The notes below the pieces were generated by a model. The model did no database searches, had not been told where the DNA came from, and saw only the letters and a program-made list of their open reading frames with translations. DNA of 64,000 bases from the NCBI RefSeq assembly GCF_964340395.1, contig NC_135550.1:6204601-6268600 (forward strand), in the 5' to 3' direction. Shown here in pieces: positions 59,601 through 64,000 of this stretch (position 1 is the stretch's first letter; the number at the start of each line of letters is the position of its first letter). The position numbers were made by a program, and so were the translations under genes. This DNA is from Glandiceps talaboti. Its lineage: Eukaryota > Hemichordata > Enteropneusta > Spengelidae.

Positions 59601-59897
59601 ATTACAATGTTTGGGAGAGGGTCACATTTTACAATCCGTAGTTTTGTGATCAAGTTGAAGAATCAATTATTGTCAATTTGTTTTGTGTGTTTGAGATGTA
59701 AAAGTGAGATGAGCACTCAGCATTTATTTTTATGAGTACTTTACATGCCAAAATACAAAAATAAAACTTCATATATTGTAAGAAAATTGTTTAATAAAAC
59801 AATGCATTTTGTTGAGTGTACCACTTCACCTTATCACTTACACTGTCGTTGTTTAACTGATGTTAAAATATGATGGTGATGGTAGCAGTGATGATGG

Positions 59898-59954
<57 letters not shown>

Positions 59955-59955
59955 C

Positions 59956-60011
<56 letters not shown>

Positions 60012-60457
60012 AGTTTTGAATGTCATAGAGAACACGGAGTCAGTCAGTTTAAAGTGACACTGATAACGGCAATACTGAAGGTGAACGTGATGATGATGAT
60101 AATGATAATGATATCAGGGAACTTTTACAAGTGAACAGATCAGACAGAGTATGCACAACATGGAAAGCACGTCTTAGATACTAACTAGATTGTGTATGAT
60201 TATAAGAGAAAGATAACTAGCCAGTCTTTTACTGTTTGTCACTTTATATGTACAAATATTGCTTTCTAATACAGAGTCAAAATCATTTAATTTGTATGTA
60301 TACATACAATGTGAATATTTATTAACTTTCAGTATATGCAGATGTCACGGGGAGGGTCATGTTTTACAAAATAGGACAAAGGGGAGGGTCACTTTTTACA
60401 AATGGAGAATGGTCATGTTTTACTTAACAGACCATGTGTGATTTCCCCCGCCCCCCT
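59601..60457. mobile_element. Poly-Asp / GGGGAGGGTCA repeat element, copy 2
   Basis: Same orientation and order as 46291-47135, including TATGATGGTGATGGTAGCAG, a (GAT)n tract at 59887-60010, [11 protein letters not shown] and RVCTTWKA. The frame is broken by stops. The (GAT)n lengths differ between the copies, and copy 2 lacks the GGT block. Confidence 0.6.
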
Positions 60458-61422
60458 TGTAAATACTGAAGGCTCCCTAAATGCGTTCCCTAGCCACCAA
60501 GGACTGACATTTGTACCCCAAGCCAGGTAGCACACACGTGATATTACACTGAAGGCTTACTAGGTGATTGGTGTTACGTTCATGAGTAGTTATTATGGAT
60601 GTCGTTAGAAAAGAAGAAAGTGGTTATCCAGTCAAACGTAAGTACGGTACATCATGAATGAGGCGGAGTACTTTCCGTATCTGTGAAAAATAAATTATAC
60701 CGTTGCACCTACCGATCTCTCCAGTCGTGATACTTGGAAGCAATACGTATAAATAATACAAAAGTACTACATTCAAGTATATACACGTTTCATTCAAGAC
60801 TACTGTATTAAATAGTGGTCTGAAGTTTGAAGGGGCACACGCTCAATATGTGTTTTAGAGATATAATTGTTTCTGCATATTAAAACGTTCTCTCGCAATA
60901 TTCTACTTACTAATGTATACTTAACCATGACTTGCAATTGACTGATCTCAAACCTTGTATAAGAATATAACTTAAAAACTGTCCGATGACGTAATGAAGT
61001 ATAGAAAAAATGTACAGGAACTCCCTACTATATGTAATTAATAGTTCTAAGAATACCAAAAACAAACTGTGACGTCATACAAGGCATACATCGACATTAA
61101 CAATATACTTGAATAGTAGATCGAAGTGTGTTCAAAAAGCTTACAAACTCAGCTTTTGCAATTTTAACTGGGGGATTTTTTTTCTTTCGTAAATTATATA
61201 TCCTTTGTACGTGTACAATATTACAAACATGTCTCTGGGGGTGTGAACGAAGCATGGTTAAAAGTCGTTATGCATGCCATCGACAATATTGTATGATTTG
61301 ATATAATAGTGCATGTTAGAAAGTTGACGTTGAAGCCTTGCAACAGAGTAACCTTGACCTGTATTTGATATAGTTCTCTTAGTTCTATAGTTCTATACTA
61401 TAATCATAGACTGTTATCTGTG
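60458..61422. other. Upstream region of the second OATP gene
   Basis: No exon or RNA gene recognised. It should include the promoter and 5' UTR of the following gene; no clear TATA box seen. Confidence 0.45.
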
Positions 61423-64000
61423 ATGACAGAGACGACCGACAATGAAGTGTCTTCAACAAAGAAACCAGGTGATAGTGGCAGTCGTAGCTGGAGTCCTTTC
61501 AAAGATATACGGGTGTTTGTGGCAGTAATGGCTTGCATAAGGATAGTCTACTACGCCAACGTTACCAGCGCAATGGCAGCCCTCACAACTCTAGGGAAGA
61601 GATACAGGTAAGATTACCTTACCGTCCGTTTAACAACATTTATAAAGTCAATGCGGATTGCCTGTAGTATAATGTTATACTGGTCCATCTCTCTCTGTGT
61701 CTCTCTTCTTATTGTCAGTGTACATGTAACATTGATAGACTTAGTGACGTAGATTAAACATTCATTTTCACTCTTAATAATTTCTGGGACTGAGAACCTG
61801 GTGGTTACAATGCGAATGCTTTATTCTTATGCGACTCGACTATATTTATTGCTGGGCCCAGGGATTTGAGTAACAGAGGTTATCATAAACCCTGGAGTTC
61901 GAACTGTTTGCCAACACACTTTTAGGCAACCATACTATAAATCATCACCTGTTGCCTCTTATACACCTCAAACAATTTGTACTTTAGCTTTAGACAACAA
62001 TGAAAGTAATATCTACGTGTAGTTATGGAAACATGGCGATAAGTTTAATAGAAGTGGGTGAAGGACCGAGTGATCATACAAGTAATAAGGGGCCTGTCAT
62101 TTTAACTGGCTGGGGGTGGGGGTCGATGTTCAGAAGTCCAATAACGGTTTTCTCAAGCTGGCCCCTTCCTCCCCAGCTCTGATGACAATTGCCAAAGTCA
62201 CTCTTAGTGCAGTATAGATCACACCTTCCAAAATGATCTTCCCAACCCACACATATTTTTGACATATTACTTACATAATATTAAGCATGATCTTATTATA
62301 TTGTTGTTACTTGAATGGAATTGAATATTTTTGTTTAAGAACAGAAATTAATTTTGGTACAATTTTTCTTGGGATATGTGTATATCATTTCCCAGGGTAT
62401 CTCAGCACACAGCGTACATGTATGAGTCAATCATTACATGCAACTGATATGAAACTTTCTGTCAAACATGGTCTACACAAATTTAGGAAACTTTTAAAGG
62501 CGGCAACGTGTACTATTTTCTGATAATGCAACCTACGGTACATATACCTGTCTTTTGGTATTATACACTGCAGTATAAGGCCTAATAAAAAAATGTGAGG
62601 TTCCGATTACACTCAATTTTGGTGGTGGAGTAGGTAGATTTATTTCATTTTATTTATATTTTTTTCATGTGTGTGTGTCTAGTTCAGGTTTTCCATTGTT
62701 TTTCAAATGGTATCTGTGTTGTTTATTTCTTCCTATCAGATGTACAGTCATTACAGATTGGAAGAATAGTTTTATATTGTCTTTTTAAGTTCATGTTTGT
62801 TTCCGCATCCACTATTTCACGTGAGACTTCACAATAATGTTTTTGCAATTTTTTTATTTTTTTTCTCGAACACGTTAAAAAAAAGTTTAGGGTCGGCAGT
62901 GAAAAACTAGGTGGGGGTCGGTTAAACCGGAACCAAACAATTATTTTTTTAGGCCTAAAAAGATGTAACAAGCAATATCCGGAATCAAATATAACTTTGT
63001 GTGCAATGTCTTCTTACTAATTCAAAATAATTCAATCAATTACATGTAATGACTCATAGAATGCATCACTGGCCATCATAAATATCTATTATCTAATAGT
63101 CTACATGGCGCGTGTATGCGTGTCAAATTCAGATAAGGGGAAGGTAAGATAGGAGCAATTAGAGAGCATTTTGACTGATCACACTTGACCAGTACCAAAA
63201 TGACAAATTCACTGATCTTTTGTTTTCCAAAGTAACCCCCCCCCACACACACATACACACACATATGTGCACACTTCAAGTGGTGTTTTCCAGTATGAAT
63301 CCCCCACCACCACCACCACCACCACCACCACCACCACCACCACCACCACCACCACCACCAGTTAAAAATGACTGGGGCCTAACATTAACTTTTGCAATCA
63401 AAGGGCATAGTTTTGTGGGTTTTTTAATCAAGAATTAGCACGCAGACGCAGATTACAAAGATGCAAGACATGTCCATTAGCCTAAATGACATTTGACATT
63501 GAGTAAACAAAAATTGGAAAACTTAAAAGAAAAATAAACACCCCACTTGGTAGTTGGGCAGCATTGAGCTAATTGGAATTACATGTATAAGCCATGCACC
63601 ATCTCTTCATTGAATTTATGGCACACTGGCAAAATCTTGCAAACGTACTTGGATACATACGAGTCGACATTTTCTCGGGCAGAATAAATCCAGACCGACG
63701 TAAAAGACAACTCAACCACTATAAACAAGGAAAAAGTCAACATTGTAGTATTATTTCTTTCTACCATTTTGTGCAGTTACAGTTTGACCAACAACCGTTT
63801 ATTTATATTTGTCAATTCCAGTCTTACAGCAACCCAGCAGGGATTTCTTGTGTCAGCAGGCAGTATTGGAACGGTTTGTACAATGTCCTTCACTAGTTAT
63901 TTCTTTGGAAAACCTTCAAACCACCGTCCACGCTGGATATTTTTTGGCTTAATTTTGTCTTGTACCGCGTCCACAATGCTCATTTTACCACATTTTTTAT
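61423..64000 (+). CDS. Second OATP (SLCO family) gene, N-terminal exons only
   Basis: Exon 61423-61607 encodes MTETTDNEVSSTKKPGDSGS and TM1 (FKDIRVFVAVMACIRIVYYA) ending KRYR. Exon 63822-64000 (cut by the window edge) continues SLTATQQGFLVSAGSIGTVC, then YFFGKPSNHRPRWIFFG. The first OATP in the window has the equivalent exon boundary after RRYR in the same phase and the matching [13 protein letters not shown], so the two are tandem paralogues. The start is the ATG at 61423. The remaining exons, including the Kazal-like loop, lie to the right. Confidence 0.88.
62579..62955. mobile_element. PIF/Harbinger-type MITE, copy B (377 bp)
   Basis: Inverted relative of the element at 10765-11150. Ends GGCCTAATAAAAAAATGTG and CAATTATTTTTTTAGGCC, flanked by TAA duplications (62576-62578 and 62956-62958). 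The interior ATTACAGATTGGAAGAA matches copy A reversed. Located in intron 1 of the second OATP. Confidence 0.8.
63303..63360. repeat. (CAC)n microsatellite in second OATP intron 1
   Basis: About 19 CAC/ACC trinucleotides. Confidence 0.95.

Overview
The window is animal nuclear DNA. It shows AT-rich sequence, many small exons with GT-AG introns, dense microsatellites, LINEs and short inverted-repeat transposons. Three metazoan gene families are present on the + strand: SEL1L, Maelstrom (MAEL) and organic anion transporters (OATP/SLCO). The repeat style fits a marine invertebrate. The 5S rRNA variant (GGATGGGAGACC, as in vertebrates and sea urchins) leans towards a deuterostome, but I cannot name the species.

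Layout: 373-9363 holds thirteen C-terminal exons of SEL1L (ER-associated degradation adaptor); its N-terminal part lies off the left edge. Intron 6 contains a 1.9-kb hAT-like transposon with perfect 8-bp target duplications. Inside that transposon is an open, splice-phase-compatible terminal exon. 9364-14007 is 3' UTR and intergenic DNA with three terminal-inverted-repeat elements. 14008-31622 is a complete 13-exon MAEL gene (566 codons). Its 6.4-kb last intron carries an intact two-ORF CR1-group LINE in sense orientation, and a second copy of its tiny last exon lies upstream. 31623-45415 has no host protein gene I can recognise. It contains one full-length 5S rRNA gene (minus), a decayed L2-like LINE (minus), a broken relative of the MAEL-intron LINE (minus) and large microsatellites. 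45416-54615 is a complete 10-exon OATP (661 codons) with a possible alternative C-terminal exon at 55159-55194. 61423-64000 is the start of a second OATP, which runs off the right edge.

The host genes act in unrelated processes: ER quality control, piRNA-based transposon silencing and organic anion uptake. Only the two OATPs look like a family cluster; they share the first intron position and phase.

The most interesting points are: (1) a conserved 3'-UTR RNA fold in the LINEs, supported by compensatory changes between copies in this window; (2) the phase-compatible terminal exon inside the SEL1L hAT element; (3) duplicated terminal-exon sequence in MAEL; (4) an alternative OATP C-terminus; and (5) a nested MITE insertion whose empty site is visible 33 kb away. 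Splice sites were read by eye. In-frame continuity across all exons was checked by length arithmetic, not by transcripts.
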